A stretch of DNA of 64,000 nucleotides from Streptomyces camelliae. GTDB lineage: Bacteria > Actinomycetota > Actinomycetes > Streptomycetales > Streptomycetaceae. Positions 19,886-28,855 of the stretch are shown here, piece after piece; within the stretch, counting starts at the first letter, position 1, and each line of letters begins with the position of its first letter. The translations under genes and the position numbers were made by a program. The notes under the pieces were generated by a model. That model made no database searches. It was not told the DNA's origin and saw only the letters and a list, made by a program, of their open reading frames with translations. The stretch is from positions 2,790,001 to 2,854,000 of the forward strand of contig NZ_CP115300.1 of the NCBI RefSeq assembly GCF_027625935.1, read 5' to 3'.

Positions 19886-19951
19886 GTGGATCACTATGCC
19901 GGACGGCACTGACAATGCGGCTGACCTGCGGCGAAGGGGCCGTACGGCACA

Positions 19952-19994
19952 CCGCCGCCCCCGTTCCGGGCAGTGACCGGAACGGGGGCGGCGG
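19952..19994. terminator. strong bidirectional terminator
   Basis: An 18-base perfect stem (CCGCCGCCCCCGTTCCGG and complement) with a seven-base loop. It lies between the oxidoreductase (plus) and glcP (minus) and should end both transcripts. Confidence 0.85.
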
Positions 19995-20063
19995 ACGGTA
20001 CGGGGAGAGGGCAGCGGGGACTTGGCCCTTCTCCCCGAGTTCACGGGGCCTCCTGGGCGGAGG

Positions 20064-21482
20064 TCAGCCCATCTCCTCCAGCGACTTGCCCTTCGTCTCC
20101 TTGACGAACTTCAGGACGAACGGGATGGAGAGGGCCGCGAAGACCGTGTAGATGATGTAGGTGCCGGAGAGGTTCCAGTCGGCCAGCGACGGGAAGCTCG
20201 CGGTGATGGCCCAGTTGGCGATCCACTGCGCGGAGGCGGCCACACCGAGGGCGGCGGCGCGGATCTTGTTCGGGAACATCTCGCCGAGGAAGACCCAGAC
20301 CACCACGCCCCACGACAGGGCGAAGAAGAGGACGAACACGTGGGCGGCGATCAGGGCGACCCAGCCCTGGGTGCTCGGCAGCTTGCCGTCGACCAGGTGG
20401 TAGCTGAACGCCCAGGCCTCCAGGGCCAGGCCGACGACCATGCCGACGGAGCCGATGAGGGCCAGCGGCTTGCGGCCGACGCGGTCCACGAAGATCATCG
20501 CGATCACGGTGCCGACGATGTTGATGATCGACGTCGTGAAGGAGTAGAAGAACGAGTCCGCCGGGTCGATGCCGACCGACTGCCACAGCGTCGAGGAGTA
20601 GTAGAACGCGACGTTGATGCCGACGAACTGCTGGAAGACCGACAGACCGATACCGATCCAGACGATCGGCTTGAAGAAGAAGCCGCCGCCGAGCAGGTCC
20701 TTGAAGGTGGACTTGTGCTCGCTCTGCATCGCGTGCTCGATCTCGGCGACGCGGGCGTCCAGGTCGGCGTCCTGGCCCTCGACCTCGGCCAGGATCTCCT
20801 TGGCGCGCTCACGCTTGCCGACGGAGAGCAGGAAGCGCGGGGACTCGGGGATCGCGAAGGACAGCAGGCCGTAGAGGACGGCCGGGACGACCATGACGCC
20901 GAGCATGACCTGCCAGGCCTCCAGGCCCATCAGGTGGCCGCGCTGGTTGCCGTCGGCGGCGTTCAGCAGGCCCCAGTTGACCAGCTGGGAGACGGCGATG
21001 CCGATGACGATCGCGGCCTGCTGGAAGGAGCCGAGCCGGCCGCGGTAGGCGGGCGGGGCGACCTCGGCGATGTAGGCGGGGCCGATGACGGAGGCCATGC
21101 CGATGGCGAAGCCGCCGACGACGCGCCAGAGGGCGAAGTCCCACAGGGCGAAGGGCAGCGCCGAGCCGACGGCGCTCACCGTGAACAGTACGGCGGCGAT
21201 CTGCATGACGCGGATGCGGCCGATCCGGTCGGCTATGCGGCCGGCGTAGGCGGCACCGATGGCGCAGCCGATCAGGGCGATCGCGATGACCTGGGCGAGC
21301 GCGGCGGAGCCGATGTCGTAGCGGCTGCGGATGGCCTCGACCGCGCCGTTGATCACGGAGCTGTCGTAGCCGAAGAGGAAACCGCCCATGGCGGCGGCCG
21401 CCGCGATGAAGATGACGTGCCCGAGATGATCGGGATGAGCCGTTCTGGCTCCTGACTGAGGTGCCTGCGCTGTGCTGGTCAC
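20064..21482 (-). CDS. glcP: major glucose permease (sugar porter, MFS)
   Basis: A 472-residue sugar:proton symporter with twelve membrane helices. Sugar porter signatures are present: MGGFLFGYDSSVINGA in helix 1, GRIADRIGRIRVM, PESPRFLLS and, after helix 6, GVVVWVFLGEMFPNKIRAAA. Length and sequence match GlcP of S. coelicolor, which imports glucose and supports glucose kinase-mediated carbon control. I start at the GTG on 21482, seven bases after GAGGAG. The 224-base gap upstream should hold its glucose-inducible promoter; I see no clear consensus there. Confidence 0.9.
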   Translation of the reverse strand: MTSTAQAPQSGARTAHPDHLGHVIFIAAAAAMGGFLFGYDSSVINGAVEAIRSRYDIGSAALAQVIAIALIGCAIGAAYAGRIADRIGRIRVMQIAAVLFTVSAVGSALPFALWDFALWRVVGGFAIGMASVIGPAYIAEVAPPAYRGRLGSFQQAAIVIGIAVSQLVNWGLLNAADGNQRGHLMGLEAWQVMLGVMVVPAVLYGLLSFAIPESPRFLLSVGKRERAKEILAEVEGQDADLDARVAEIEHAMQSEHKSTFKDLLGGGFFFKPIVWIGIGLSVFQQFVGINVAFYYSSTLWQSVGIDPADSFFYSFTTSIINIVGTVIAMIFVDRVGRKPLALIGSVGMVVGLALEAWAFSYHLVDGKLPSTQGWVALIAAHVFVLFFALSWGVVVWVFLGEMFPNKIRAAALGVAASAQWIANWAITASFPSLADWNLSGTYIIYTVFAALSIPFVLKFVKETKGKSLEEMG

Positions 21483-21706
21483 GTGTATCTCCTCGGGCCG
21501 CGGCAACGCTGCCGGGGTGGGGGTGAGCCCTGTCAGGTTCAAGTGGTGCATAGGTCCACACCGCTCACACCTGAAGGTAAAAGCAACGTTGCAGAGACTA
21601 TGCCTTCAAGTTTCGAAGTCAATAGGTCAACGGCTGTGAGCTTTGAGATATGCCCGGTTGCCCAGCGTTCATTTCTTGAACACAGAGTGAGTTGATCTTG
21701 GAGTGC

Positions 21707-24700
21707 TCAACGTAGGCGCTGGGAGATCACCTTCGACACGCCGTCGCCCTGCATGGACACGCCGTAAAGCGCGTCGGCGACCTCCATCGTGCGCTTCTGG
21801 TGCGTGATCACGATCAGCTGCGAGGCCTCCTGCAGCTCCTGCATGATCCGGATCAGCCGCTGGAGGTTGGTGTCGTCCAGCGCGGCCTCGACCTCGTCCA
21901 TGACGTAGAACGGGCTGGGCCGGGCCTTGAAGATCGACACCAGCAGCGCGACGGCCGTCAGCGAGCGTTCGCCGCCGGACAGCAGGGAGAGCCGCTTGAC
22001 CTTCTTGCCCGGCGGGCGCGCCTCGACGTCCACGCCGGTGGTGAGCATGTTGTCGGGATCGGTCAGGACCAGCCGTCCGTCACCGCCCGGGAAGAGCCGG
22101 CTGAAGACGCCCTCGAACTCGCGGGCGGTGTCCCGGTACGCCTCGGTGAAGACCTGCTCGACGCGCTCGTCGACCTCCTTCACCACCTGAAGCAGGTCGG
22201 CGCGGGTCTTCTTCAGGTCCTCCAGCTGTTCGCTCAGGAACTTGTGCCGCTCCTCCAGCGCCGCGAACTCCTCCAGCGCCAGCGGGTTGACCTTGCCGAG
22301 CTGCTGGTACGCCCGCTCGGCCGCCTTGAGCCGCCGCTCCTGTTCGGCCCGGTGGAAGGGGCGCGGCTGGTTACGGGGATGGTCGGGGTCGTCCGGCAGC
22401 TGCTCGCCCTCGGCGGGGAGCGAGGGCGGCACGGGCTGGTGCGGTCCGTACTCCGACACCAGTCCTTCCGGTTCGACGCCCAGCTCCTCCAGCGCCTTGG
22501 TCTCCAGCTGCTCTATCCGCAGCCGCTTCTCGGCGCCGAGCACCTCGCCGCGGTGGACGGAGTCGGTCAGCTTGTCGAGTTCCGACTTCAGTTCGCGGCC
22601 GGCGGTGCGGGCGGCGGTCAGCTCCTGTTCCCGCTGTGCCTTCGCGGCCTCGGCGGCGGAGCGTTCCCGCTCGGCGCGGGCGAGGGACACCTCGATGTGC
22701 GCGAGCAGCTGCCGGGCGCCGGAGGCGACGGCCTCGGCGACGGCCGCCTCGTGGCGCAGCCGGGCCCGGCGCTGCTCGGCACGCGCGCGTGCCTCGCGTT
22801 CGGCGCGGGCGGCCCGGTCGAGCGAGTCGGCCCGCCCGGCCAGCCCCTTGACCCGCTCCTCGTGGGTACGGACCTGGAGCCGGGCCTCCATCTCGGTCTG
22901 CCGCGCGTTGGCCCCGTCGGCGGCAAGCCGGTCGCGCACGGAGGTGTCCGGCTCCTCCTCGACCGGCATCTCCTCGGCGACAGCCAGCCGTTCGGCCAGC
23001 TCCTCCGCCTCCTGTACGGCCTTCTCCAGCGCCTCCTGCGCGCGGGCGGCGGCCGCGGTGGAGCGCTCGGCCTCCCCGGCGGCGCCGCGCGCCTGTCCGG
23101 CGAGCCGGCCGAGCTGCTGGGCGACGGCCGACTTCTCCCGGTCGGCGGCCCGGCGCCGCTCCGCCAGTTCTTCCACAAGGGCGGCGGCCTCGGTACGGCG
23201 TTCGGCTGCCGCATGCTGTGCCTCGGTGAGTTCCTCGCAGCGCAGCGCCAGCTCTTCCAGCTCGGCCGCGGCTTCGTCGACCGAGGCCTGCACCTCCAGC
23301 AGGCTCGGTGCGCCCGCGGAGCCGCCGTGGGCGAAGTGGGCGCCCAGCAGGTCGCCTTCGGCGGTGACGGCTGTCAGGTCGGGGTGGGCGTGGACCAGGT
23401 CTTCCGCGTCCTCCAGGGTGTCCACCACGACGATGCCGTGGAGGAGGCGGTGGACGGCGGGCATGAGGTCGGCGGGGCCGCGGACCAGCTCCGCAGCGAA
23501 GCGCCCCCGGGGAAGGGGGGTGACGGCAGGTTCGGCGTCTGCGGGTTCATCGTGGCTTGTCGCGCCACGCGGCGGAGCCGCATGTCGATACTGCCCCGCG
23601 CCCCTTCGGTGCGCGTCCCCCGAGGTTGGCTCCGTCGGCCCCGCCAGCAACAGTGCTGCCCGGCCGCCGTCCTGCTTGCGCAGCATGCGGATCGCCTCGG
23701 CCGCCGCCGCAGGGGTCGATACGGCGATCGCGTCCGCCGCCGCGCCGAAAGCTGCGGCCAGCGGGATCTCGTGGCCCGGGGTGACCGTCAGCAGCTCCGC
23801 CGCCGGGCCCAGAATCCCGGTGAGCCGGTCCCGTGCCCCCAGCAGTATCCCGCTACCGTCCTTGCGCCTCAGCCCCAAGGCCAGGGCCTCCCGGCGGGCC
23901 TGGGTCGCGGCTCGGCGGCGTTCGGCGGCGGTGAGTGCCTCGCGGGCCGTACTCAGGGCGGACTCCGCCTCCGCCAGTTGCCGCTTGGCCGCCTCGTGCT
24001 GGTCGGTCAGGTGCGCGTCGTCGGCGTCGAGGCCGTCCACCTCGGCCTTGAGGGCCTCGTACTCCTCCTGGGCGGTGACCGCGCGTTCCTGGGCCTCGTC
24101 GCGGGCCGCGGCCAGCCGGTCGATCTCGGCCTGGGCCGAGGCGGCGCGGGAGCGGGCCGCGTTGACCTGGCCGGTCAGCCGGGCCAGGCCCTCTCGGCGG
24201 TCGGCGATGGCGCGGGCCACGTCCCTCAGCCGGCGTTCCTCGACGGCCAGTTCCCGTTCCAGCTCGGCCCGGTGGGCGACCGTGTCGTCCAGGGCGTGCT
24301 GGGCCGCGTCCAGGGCGGCCTCCAGCTCGGCCTCCTGCTCCCGGATGCGGGCGGCCTCGCGCTCCAGGTCCTCGGGGTCGCGGCCGCGGCGCTCGTCGGG
24401 GGGCGCGGACGTCGCGCTCTTCACGCGCGCGTCGGCCAGCGAGATCGTGCCGCGGACGCGTTCGGCCAGCTGGGACAGTTCGTACCAGGTCTGCTGGGCG
24501 CGCTGGAGGCGGGGCGAGAGCTGCCGTACCTCGTCCTCCAGCAGGGCCTCGCGCTGCTGGGCCTTCTTCAGCTCCTGTTCGGCCGCCTCCTTGCGTTCCT
24601 TCAGGGCCGCCTCGTCGGCGATCTCCGTCTTCAGGGCCTCGCGGAGGCGTACGAGGTCGTCGGCCAGCAGGCGCAGGCGGGCGTCCCGCAGATCCGCCTG

Positions 24701-25354
24701 GATGACCGCGGCCCGCCGGGCGACCGCCGCCTGGCGGCCCAGGGGCTTGAGCTGGCGACGCAGCTCGTCCGTCAGATCCTGCACGCGCGCGAGGTTGGCC
24801 TGCATCGCGTCCAGCTTGCGCAGGGCCTTTTCCTTGCGCTTGCGGTGCTTGAGGACGCCGGCCGCCTCTTCGATGAAGGCGCGGCGGCCCATGGGGTCGG
24901 CGTGCAGGACGGAGTCGAGCTGGCCCTGGCCGACGATGACGTGCATCTCGCGGCCGATGCCGGAGTCGGACAGGAGTTCCTGGATGTCGAGGAGCCGGCA
25001 GGTGTCGCCGTTGATCTGGTACTCGCTGCCGCCGTTGCGGAACATGATCCGCGTGATGGTGACCTCGGCGTACTCGATGGGCAGCGCCCCGTCGGAGTTG
25101 TCGATGGTCAGGGACACCTCGGCGCGGCCCAGGGGCGGGCGGCCGGTGGTGCCGGCGAAGATGACGTCCTCCATCTTGCCGCCGCGCAGCGACTTGGCGC
25201 CCTGCTCGCCCATGACCCAGCTGAGCGCGTCCACGACATTGGACTTGCCCGAGCCGTTCGGGCCGACGACACACGTGATGCCCGGTTCGAACCGGAGTGT
25301 GGTCGCCGAGGCGAACGACTTGAACCCGCGGAGGGTCAGGGCCTTGAGGTGCAC
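21707..25354 (-). CDS. smc: chromosome segregation protein SMC, with hinge insertion
   Basis: SMC with ScpA/ScpB condenses and aligns the chromosome. The 1,215-residue protein has Walker A GPNGSGKSNVVDAL near residue 32, long coiled coils (about 165-500 and 660-1000), a hinge between them, and the C-terminal LLSGGERSLTAVALL signature and Walker B YVMDEVEAALDD. It is about 30 residues longer than usual (roughly 1,180-1,190). The extra length falls in the hinge (about residues 570-620), where the coding sequence contains a Streptomyces intergenic repeat read in frame. The frame stays open through it, so the gene looks intact. Confidence 0.95.
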   Translation of the reverse strand: MHLKALTLRGFKSFASATTLRFEPGITCVVGPNGSGKSNVVDALSWVMGEQGAKSLRGGKMEDVIFAGTTGRPPLGRAEVSLTIDNSDGALPIEYAEVTITRIMFRNGGSEYQINGDTCRLLDIQELLSDSGIGREMHVIVGQGQLDSVLHADPMGRRAFIEEAAGVLKHRKRKEKALRKLDAMQANLARVQDLTDELRRQLKPLGRQAAVARRAAVIQADLRDARLRLLADDLVRLREALKTEIADEAALKERKEAAEQELKKAQQREALLEDEVRQLSPRLQRAQQTWYELSQLAERVRGTISLADARVKSATSAPPDERRGRDPEDLEREAARIREQEAELEAALDAAQHALDDTVAHRAELERELAVEERRLRDVARAIADRREGLARLTGQVNAARSRAASAQAEIDRLAAARDEAQERAVTAQEEYEALKAEVDGLDADDAHLTDQHEAAKRQLAEAESALSTAREALTAAERRRAATQARREALALGLRRKDGSGILLGARDRLTGILGPAAELLTVTPGHEIPLAAAFGAAADAIAVSTPAAAAEAIRMLRKQDGGRAALLLAGPTEPTSGDAHRRGAGQYRHAAPPRGATSHDEPADAEPAVTPLPRGRFAAELVRGPADLMPAVHRLLHGIVVVDTLEDAEDLVHAHPDLTAVTAEGDLLGAHFAHGGSAGAPSLLEVQASVDEAAAELEELALRCEELTEAQHAAAERRTEAAALVEELAERRRAADREKSAVAQQLGRLAGQARGAAGEAERSTAAAARAQEALEKAVQEAEELAERLAVAEEMPVEEEPDTSVRDRLAADGANARQTEMEARLQVRTHEERVKGLAGRADSLDRAARAEREARARAEQRRARLRHEAAVAEAVASGARQLLAHIEVSLARAERERSAAEAAKAQREQELTAARTAGRELKSELDKLTDSVHRGEVLGAEKRLRIEQLETKALEELGVEPEGLVSEYGPHQPVPPSLPAEGEQLPDDPDHPRNQPRPFHRAEQERRLKAAERAYQQLGKVNPLALEEFAALEERHKFLSEQLEDLKKTRADLLQVVKEVDERVEQVFTEAYRDTAREFEGVFSRLFPGGDGRLVLTDPDNMLTTGVDVEARPPGKKVKRLSLLSGGERSLTAVALLVSIFKARPSPFYVMDEVEAALDDTNLQRLIRIMQELQEASQLIVITHQKRTMEVADALYGVSMQGDGVSKVISQRLR
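23541..23613. repeat. Streptomyces intergenic-type repeat inside smc (copy 1)
   Basis: The 73-base segment (GGTTCATCGTGGCTTGTCGC at its start, GCCCCGCGCCCCTTCGG near its end) aligns along its whole length with 34981-35055, with a few substitutions and short gaps. This element is usually intergenic in Streptomyces. Here it encodes SMC residues about 581-605, within an Ala/Pro/Arg-rich stretch with no hinge-like sequence. Confidence 0.8.
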
Positions 25355-25482
25355 GCCGCTGGACTCTACCGGGCGCCGCTATCTCACTCCATGAACACTC
25401 GCAACCGCGCGGTTTCGCCAGTGAACATGCAGGGCACACCGTACGTTAAAGAGGGTGAAAGGATGCGCGGGGGAAGAAAAGA

Positions 25483-25504
25483 AGGGACGCCGAAGCGTCC
25501 CTTG
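25483..25504 (-). terminator. rho-independent terminator of the 67-residue coiled-coil gene
   Basis: Read on the minus strand, a nine-base stem (AAGGGACGC) closes on a TTCG tetraloop and is followed by CTTTTCTTCC, a U-rich run. It lies about 95 bases after the stop of the small coiled-coil gene and upstream of smc. Confidence 0.8.
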
Positions 25505-25597
25505 CAACTCTGACGGCCGGGTTGCGGTCGTCCGTTCCTGAGCGGTTGATGACGACAGCCCGATCGCTGCGACTGTTGTCGTGGAGCGATGCAGGGA

Positions 25598-25801
25598 TCA
25601 GGTGAGCGCAGGCTCCGCCTGGTGTGCGTCGATGCTCTCCATGATCCTGTCCTGAGAGGCGGCAGCCGTCAGCGCGTCATTCTCCGCCTGGATCCGTACG
25701 AGCTCGGACTCCAGGTCCTGGACACGCTGCTGCAGCCGTCGCATCTCGGCGAGGAGTCGAGGGTCGGAGCCGCCGACGTAACCGAGAAGCGCCTTTGCCA
25801 T
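25598..25801 (-). CDS. small conserved coiled-coil protein
   Basis: A 67-residue protein beginning MAKALLGYVGGSDPRLLAEM. Residues 13-45 form a clear heptad helix (LAEMRRLQQRVQDLESELVR). It is a hydrophilic cytosolic protein of unknown function; similar genes seem to be conserved in Streptomyces next to smc. GGAGG lies ten bases before the ATG. It has its own promoter-like site about 140 bases upstream and a terminator just downstream, so it is probably a single-gene unit. Confidence 0.75.
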   Translation of the reverse strand: MAKALLGYVGGSDPRLLAEMRRLQQRVQDLESELVRIQAENDALTAAASQDRIMESIDAHQAEPALT

Positions 25802-25937
25802 GATGGATGGTCCTCCACACTGAGTGACCGACCGATGCGGTGTGGGTCGTGAGGGATTCGCACCCGCGGTGCTTGGCACATCCGGGTGTTGCTCTGCTGT
25901 TGCTTCATGCCAAACAGCTAAGGTGCGCGGGGCTTTC

Positions 25938-25966
25938 AGCGTCTCACCAAAAAGTTTGACGGTCAA
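25938..25966 (-). promoter_or_regulatory. promoter of the small coiled-coil gene
   Basis: On the minus strand TTGACC (25966-25961), 17 bases, then GACGCT (25943-25938): a fair match to the HrdB-type -35/-10 pattern. Transcription would start near 25930 and give a leader of about 130 bases. The rest of the 381-base gap up to acyP shows nothing else. Confidence 0.5.
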
Positions 25967-26182
25967 CACGATCACGCCCCGTATTGGTGGGCGAACCGGG
26001 GGCACGCGGCCGGGAAATCGGCGGCGCGGCGACTCTTCCGGTGCCTCGGGGCGTGACGATCAGTCGTTCCTGCGGAGCCTGCCATGCCGGGCCGGTCTTG
26101 GCAACCACCAGGCTCTTTCACTCTCCGTACGCGCCCCCGGCGGCTCCCCGCGCGCCGGTCCGTACGGCACCGGGGGCCCGGC

Positions 26183-26464
26183 TCAGCGGATGGCGAAGCC
26201 GTCGTAGCCGCCGCGGGGTGTGTCCCAGATCTCGGTGACACCCTCCACGCGCCCGGGCGTGTCGTCGCCCTGGAGCCAGTCCAGCAGCCCCTCACAGCCC
26301 TCGCGCGACCCTTCCGCCACCACTTGGACGCGGCCGTCGGCCAAATTGAGAGCAAAACCACTCAGGCCGCCGATCTCCAGTGCCTTGGCTCGCGTGAACC
26401 AGCGGAAACCCACACCCTGGACGTAACCACGCACCCAGGCGACCAGTCGTACATCCTCGCTCAT
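26183..26464 (-). CDS. acyP: acylphosphatase
   Basis: A 93-residue acylphosphatase, which hydrolyses carboxyl-phosphate bonds such as those of acyl phosphates. The catalytic pattern is complete: [12 protein letters not shown] holds the phosphate loop with its Arg, and [18 protein letters not shown] holds the catalytic Asn (here LNLADG). The small alpha/beta sandwich length is typical. Its place upstream of smc is conserved in actinobacteria. Confidence 0.95.
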   Translation of the reverse strand: MSEDVRLVAWVRGYVQGVGFRWFTRAKALEIGGLSGFALNLADGRVQVVAEGSREGCEGLLDWLQGDDTPGRVEGVTEIWDTPRGGYDGFAIR

Positions 26465-26552
26465 GGATGCAACCTAACCGGCCGTTGTCGCTCGGAACAC
26501 ATCCTCGCTCAGCGGCATGGGGTACCGTCCCGCCCAATGAATCTCATATGAA

Positions 26553-26572
26553 ACTCACTCGATCGAGTGAGT
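26553..26572. repeat. perfect 20-base palindrome upstream of CAP gene
   Basis: ACTCACTCGATCGAGTGAGT is fully self-complementary. It lies 48 bases before the start of the CAP-domain gene and 88 bases from the acyP start, so it could be a dimeric repressor operator acting on either gene, most likely the CAP gene. The binding protein is unknown. Confidence 0.75.
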
Positions 26573-26620
26573 CGGGTCGGTCAGAGGGACGACCGCGAGG
26601 ACGAGGAAGAGGGCAAGGAC

Positions 26621-27694
26621 ATGGGCCGCCACCGACGCTCACGCTCCGCCACCGGGAGTGACGACCCGCAGAACTCGTACCCGCAGGACGCCATCGAGCG
26701 GGACCCTTACGCGCTGGAGCTCTACCGCGGTGACCGAATACCCAAGGGCACCGCGCCGTATCTGAACCCGGAGGCCTACGCCGAGACGAACGCCAGGGCT
26801 CACGCCTATCTGTTCGCCGGCGAGGACGGCCCGGGCTCCGGTGCGGGCGGCAGGTTCGCCCCGTCCGGCGACTCCCCCCGCCGGCGCCGGAAGAGGGCCG
26901 GACGGCCGGTGCGCGCGGGACTGCTCGGTACGGCCGCCGCGCTCGCGCTCGGCACGACCGCGGTGGCCACGGGTGTGGTGCCGGGTCTGGAGCACTACAG
27001 GCTCGGCGGCGGCACGGACACGAGCGGCGGCGAGCGGGTGCAGGCGGCGGACTCGCCGGGCAACACCGCGGCCGAGCAGGGCGGTACGTCGGGCAGCGCG
27101 GGCAGTCGCGTGGGCGGCGCCGGTGCCGGCCCGGTCGCCACGCGCCCGGAGTCCCCGAGCCCGTCCGCCTCGGCGTCCCCCTCGACGTCGGCCTCCCCGA
27201 CGCCCACCCCGTCGAAGACGGCGTCCGGGACACCGGCGCCGCAGGCCACCGCGGCCAAGCCGACGGTCACCCCGTCGCGGGCGGCGAGCAAGGCGGCCCC
27301 GGTGACGTTGCCGGCGCAGGCCGCCGCCGAGGCGGAGGTACTGAAGCTCGTCAACGAGGAGCGGTCGAAGGTCGGGTGCAGCCCGCTGTCGGCGAACTCC
27401 TCGCTGACCAGGCTGGCCGAGGCGTTCAGCGACGAGATGGCCGCGCGGGGCTTCTTCGACCACACCGACCCGGACGGCAAGTCGCCGTGGGACCGGGCGG
27501 CAGCGGCCGGCATCAGCAATCTGGGCGGGGAGAACATCGCCCGCGGCCAGGCCGACGCGGCGGCCGTGATGCAGGCCTGGATGAACAGCCCCGGCCACAA
27601 GGCGAACATCCTGAACTGCGAATTCAAGACGCTCGGCGTCGGCGTCCACTTCGGCTCGGGCGGCCCCTGGTGGACACAGGACTTCGGTTACTGA
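26621..27694 (+). CDS. membrane-anchored or secreted CAP (SCP/PR1) domain protein
   Basis: A 357-residue protein. After a cytosolic N-terminus (1-90) with Arg/Lys just before it, a membrane helix (about 98-120: AGLLGTAAALALGTTAVATG) anchors or exports it. A Ser/Thr/Pro/Ala-rich linker (about 130-230) leads to a C-terminal CAP domain with FFDHTDPDGKSPWDR, GENIARG, WMNSPGHKANILN and WWTQDFG, all family motifs. Bacterial CAP proteins act outside the cell; no enzymatic role is agreed. ATG at 26621 is preceded by GAGGAAGAGGG. A 20-base palindrome lies upstream. It converges on a secreted repeat protein gene. Confidence 0.85.
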   Translation: MGRHRRSRSATGSDDPQNSYPQDAIERDPYALELYRGDRIPKGTAPYLNPEAYAETNARAHAYLFAGEDGPGSGAGGRFAPSGDSPRRRRKRAGRPVRAGLLGTAAALALGTTAVATGVVPGLEHYRLGGGTDTSGGERVQAADSPGNTAAEQGGTSGSAGSRVGGAGAGPVATRPESPSPSASASPSTSASPTPTPSKTASGTPAPQATAAKPTVTPSRAASKAAPVTLPAQAAAEAEVLKLVNEERSKVGCSPLSANSSLTRLAEAFSDEMAARGFFDHTDPDGKSPWDRAAAAGISNLGGENIARGQADAAAVMQAWMNSPGHKANILNCEFKTLGVGVHFGSGGPWWTQDFGY

Positions 27695-27714
27695 GACAAC
27701 CGCAGGTCAGAAGC

Positions 27715-28146
27715 CTAGGAACCCTCCCGGTTGGTGTTTCTGTTGTGTATGTGCAGGCGGATGTGGTTGTTGCCGGGCTCGTCATTGTTGTTGCGGTTGT
27801 GCCTGTGCAGGCGGCCGTGTCCGCTGCTCCAGTTGTTCCCCTGATCACCGGAACCGTTGCCCTGACTACTGCCGGAACCATTGCTCTGACTACTGCCGGA
27901 ACCGTTGCCCTGATCACTACCGGAACCATTGCTCTGATCACTGCCGGAACCATTGCCCTGGGTGCCGCCCGGCGGCTGTACGCGCGGCAGGAACGCCAGA
28001 GAAGCGACCGATGGTGCCGACTCCGGCGATGCGGACGAGGGATGATCAGCCGCGCTTGATACGCCGGTGCCGACTGCCAGGGCGAGGATGGGCGCCGCAC
28101 ACACGGCAGCGACCATTGGCCCCTTTCCGGCCTTCTTTGCGAGCAT
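27715..28146 (-). CDS. small secreted Asn/Gly/Ser-repeat protein
   Basis: A 143-residue protein of unknown function. It has a Sec signal peptide (MLAKKAGKGPMVAAVCAAPI, then LALAVGTGVSSA-AD, cleavage likely after SSA). A middle region has five eight-residue repeats of the form NGSGSxQx encoded by 24-base DNA repeats. The C-terminus has two related His/Asn-rich pieces (LHRHNRNNND and LHIHNRNTNR). GAGGGG precedes the ATG at 28146. Base use in the repeats (many ACT, ATT codons in complement) is unlike the neighbours, which suggests recent expansion or acquisition. It faces the CAP gene with only 20 bases between stops. Confidence 0.7.
   Translation of the reverse strand: MLAKKAGKGPMVAAVCAAPILALAVGTGVSSAADHPSSASPESAPSVASLAFLPRVQPPGGTQGNGSGSDQSNGSGSDQGNGSGSSQSNGSGSSQGNGSGDQGNNWSSGHGRLHRHNRNNNDEPGNNHIRLHIHNRNTNREGS
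27848..27967. repeat. five tandem 24-base repeats
   Basis: Five consecutive 24-base units, each beginning CCGGAACC(G/A)TTGC; the first four are near identical, the fifth diverges at its end. They keep the reading frame of the secreted protein (eight residues per unit), so copy-number change would lengthen or shorten the protein without a frameshift. Confidence 0.9.
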
Positions 28147-28323
28147 GTCGACACCCCTTGAGGGGTTTGGTGAACGATCTCTCCCCATCGAGTGTTTCGA
28201 CCTGGCGTCCGGCGTTGGCAGAGCCGGACGGCCTACAGCGTACGGGCCGGTTGGGCACTGTCGGCGGCGGGTGGGAGGCCGCAGGTCAGAGGGCCGCCCC
28301 TCACTTCTTCGGGTACCGACCGC

Positions 28324-28803
28324 TCAGAGAGCGCGGCGATAGGCCAGTCCGGGACGGCCGCCCAGCCGTCTCTCGCCGACGACGGTGAACCCGGTGCGGG
28401 CGAGCACGGCCTGTGAGGCCGCGTTGTCGAGGGTGGTCGCGGCCGTCAGGAAGGTCAGCCCGTACGTCCCGGCGGCCAGGGCGGCGAGCTCCCGCACGGC
28501 CCAGGTGGCCAGGCCCCGGCCGGCGGCGTGCTCGGCGATCCGGTACCCGAGCTCGGCGCCGCCGTCCGCCACGTCGTAGAGGTTGATCCGCCCCAGCACC
28601 TCGCCGTCGGCGCCGGCCACCACATGGAAGCGACAGACGCCCGCCTCCTGCTCGGCGAGCAGGGCGCTCAGCCGCTCGTCGAACCGGGCGAAGTACTCAT
28701 CGCCCCGGTCCGGGACGGACGCGGCGAAGTACGCGCGGTTCTCCCGCTCGAAGGCGAGGAGTGCGGGGGCGTGGTCCGGGCGGAGCAGCTGCAGCTCGGG
28801 CAT
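28324..28803 (-). CDS. GNAT-family N-acetyltransferase
   Basis: A 159-residue acetyltransferase of the RimJ/RimL-like type. The acetyl-CoA site is visible as ELGYRIAEHAAGRGLATWAV (about residues 84-103), with the RxxGxG/A pattern as HAAGRGLA. The C-terminal LDNAASQAVLARTGFTVVGE is the usual NxxSxxxxxKxGF segment. Acceptor unknown. It precedes no tight operon partner; the flavodoxin gene upstream is 52 bases away in the same direction. Confidence 0.85.
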   Translation of the reverse strand: MPELQLLRPDHAPALLAFERENRAYFAASVPDRGDEYFARFDERLSALLAEQEAGVCRFHVVAGADGEVLGRINLYDVADGGAELGYRIAEHAAGRGLATWAVRELAALAAGTYGLTFLTAATTLDNAASQAVLARTGFTVVGERRLGGRPGLAYRRAL

Positions 28804-28855
28804 GCGGGGACTGTACGCATCCCGGCATGCCCGTGTCCCCCGCTTTTCGGCGGCG

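Noticed and set aside
21800..25513. A long open frame opposite smc (and another at 22242-25394)
   Set aside because: Such antisense frames arise from high G+C third positions; they show no recognisable domains, and smc is the clear gene.
28204..28323. Short frames between the GNAT and secreted repeat protein genes
   Set aside because: No plausible start or similarity; they are shadows in a GC-rich gap.
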